Shown here: piece by piece, positions 5,584 through 6,574 of the stretch
Numbering within the stretch: position 1 is the stretch's first letter
Layout of the letters: each line of letters starts with the position of its first letter
NCBI GenBank assembly: GCA_033855775.1
Contig: JAWVFT010000112.1
Span: 1 to 6,574 of the forward strand
Direction: 5' to 3'
DNA from: DASVTR01 sp033855775
GTDB taxonomy: Bacteria > Acidobacteriota > Blastocatellia > Pyrinomonadales > Pyrinomonadaceae
Length of the DNA stretch: 6,574 nt
The notes under the pieces: model-generated
Databases searched by the model: none
Seen by the model: the letters and a program-made list of their open reading frames with translations, nothing else
Told to the model about the DNA's origin: nothing
Program-made: the position numbers and the translations under genes

Positions 5584-6574
5584 CTATGGATTCCTGCGCG
5601 CCGGGGCCGGGGCGGGCTTCATCGTAGTCGCTCCCGGTTGTTTCGCGGGCGCAGGCGACGCGACGCCTTCGCGCGGGACGGTGCGGCCAGAGCGCGTCAG
5701 AGCGATGCGCTTGCCGCCGCCGGGCGCGTCTGCGACCGCCACACGAATTGAGCGGAAGGTGCCGTCGCGCGACTTGTTGGTCGGGTTGTAGCTGATGACG
5801 AACTGCGTCCGCATGTCGCGGACAATCTCGTCGGCAATCTGCGGCAAGTCCGACAGAGACTCTGGAAAGAAGGCCCGCCCGCCCGTCTCCTTCGCCAGAC
5901 GATTGACGAGATTCATGGCTTTCTGGCGCGGGCTCTTCGAGATAAAGCCGCCTTCTTTGTCCAGTTCGTTGACAAAGCCGATGACGTAAATCTGCACGTC
6001 TTCCTCGCGCAGCCGCTCGAACAGTTTTTCCTGCGTGTAGAAGCTGTCGCGATCTTCGCCGTCTGTGACGACAATCAAGGCGCGACGCCGCCGGTCGTCA
6101 TCGTCGCCCTTCTTATACTGCGCGACATGTTCGGCTGCCAGATACACCGCGTCAATCACAGCCGTCTGGCCGCCCTCCGTGTAAAAGCCGTCAATGGCTT
6201 CTATCAAATCAGCTTTGTCGGAGGTGAAATCACGGATGGTCTCTATCTTCTCGTTATCAATAAAGCGGACGAGGAACGTTTCGTCGCCCGGCTTGTTGCT
6301 ATTGATGATGGTCTTCCCGGCGTCTATCACTTGCTGAATCTGCGAGCGCAGGGAGTTGGAAGTGTCAACGGCGAGGCCGTAGCTAATCGGGACTTCCTCG
6401 CGCGAGAAGAACTCAATCGGCTGCGGCACGTTGTCTTCGTAGATGCGAAAGTCTTCCTGCCGGACGCTGTTGATGGGACGATTGTTGCGGTCAATGACGC
6501 GGACGTTTAAGTTGACGAGGTTCGTGTCAACTTTAACGACATCGCCTTCGCTAATCTCGTCGCCGTCGTCGGGC
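5584..6574 (-). CDS. VWA-domain protein, VWFA-related Acidobacterial family (5' end outside window)
   Basis: The frame is open from the right edge to TAG at 5584, giving 329 visible residues; the true start and any signal peptide lie beyond the window. The first visible part (VKVDTNLVNLNVRVIDRNNR, then EDFRIYEDN) is the beta-rich segment that precedes the VWA fold in TIGR03436 proteins. The VWA domain follows at about visible residues 62-250. It has a complete metal-ion-dependent adhesion site: DTSNS (D70, S72, S74), the threonine in GGQTAVIDA (about T137) and the aspartate in VVTDGEDRDS (about D171). A QFVISYNPTNKSRDGTFRSIRV segment typical of the family C-terminus comes next, then a Pro/Ala-rich, probably disordered tail. 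Family members are usually exported and bind proteins through the metal site; the partner is unknown. The internal GTG at 6429 encodes a valine and is not the start. A strong terminator closes the gene. Confidence 0.88.
   Translation of the reverse strand, partial: PDDGDEISEGDVVKVDTNLVNLNVRVIDRNNRPINSVRQEDFRIYEDNVPQPIEFFSREEVPISYGLAVDTSNSLRSQIQQVIDAGKTIINSNKPGDETFLVRFIDNEKIETIRDFTSDKADLIEAIDGFYTEGGQTAVIDAVYLAAEHVAQYKKGDDDDRRRRALIVVTDGEDRDSFYTQEKLFERLREEDVQIYVIGFVNELDKEGGFISKSPRQKAMNLVNRLAKETGGRAFFPESLSDLPQIADEIVRDMRTQFVISYNPTNKSRDGTFRSIRVAVADAPGGGKRIALTRSGRTVPREGVASPAPAKQPGATTMKPAPAPARRNP

Overview
The window reads as a stretch of bacterial chromosome, moderately GC-rich and densely coded. 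Several gene families point to Acidobacteriota, perhaps class Blastocatellia: the partial gene at the right edge resembles the 'VWFA-related Acidobacterial domain' family (TIGR03436), and the intergenic gaps carry short, 7- or 8-bp periodic repeats. The taxon is an inference from family resemblance, not from a marker gene.

Layout. On the + strand at the left edge, a CorA-type divalent-cation transporter (69-1040) overlaps by 10 nt a small, unrecognised single-pass membrane protein of 113 residues (1031-1372). These two form a short operon. It converges on the - strand genes, and a hairpin at 1421-1457 lies between the two convoys. Everything to the right is on the - strand. In transcription order (right to left) it holds: the 3' part of a von Willebrand factor A-domain protein (5584 to beyond 6574); a rho-independent terminator (5511-5544); a membrane fatty acyl desaturase (4486-5367); a two-component pair consisting of a loop-less, two-TM histidine kinase (3392-4303) and an OmpR/PhoB-type response regulator (2595-3395), joined by an ATGA overlap; and a cyclic-nucleotide-binding/DUF1003 membrane protein (1523-2416).

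Two - strand intergenic gaps are not plain spacers. The gap at 2417-2594 holds an inverted pair of heptad arrays (unit about AAGTCCA, with the arms in opposite orientation). The gap at 4304-4485 holds an octamer array (unit GAGACGCG, three perfect copies plus phased degenerate ones) facing inverted copies. Both islands begin directly behind the stop codon of a - strand gene.

Functional reading. Four of the five well-identified proteins sit in or act on the membrane: ion transport, acyl-chain desaturation, a membrane-embedded kinase with almost no extracytoplasmic sensor, and a cNMP/DUF1003 protein. A membrane or envelope homeostasis theme is therefore reasonable, and a desaturase-linked kinase that senses the bilayer is the most testable idea. 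I see no mobile element, CRISPR array, tRNA or rRNA, and no clear sign of a wholly new multi-gene system. The least explained items are the repeat islands, the 113-residue protein coupled to CorA, and a possible leaderless GTG start for the kinase.
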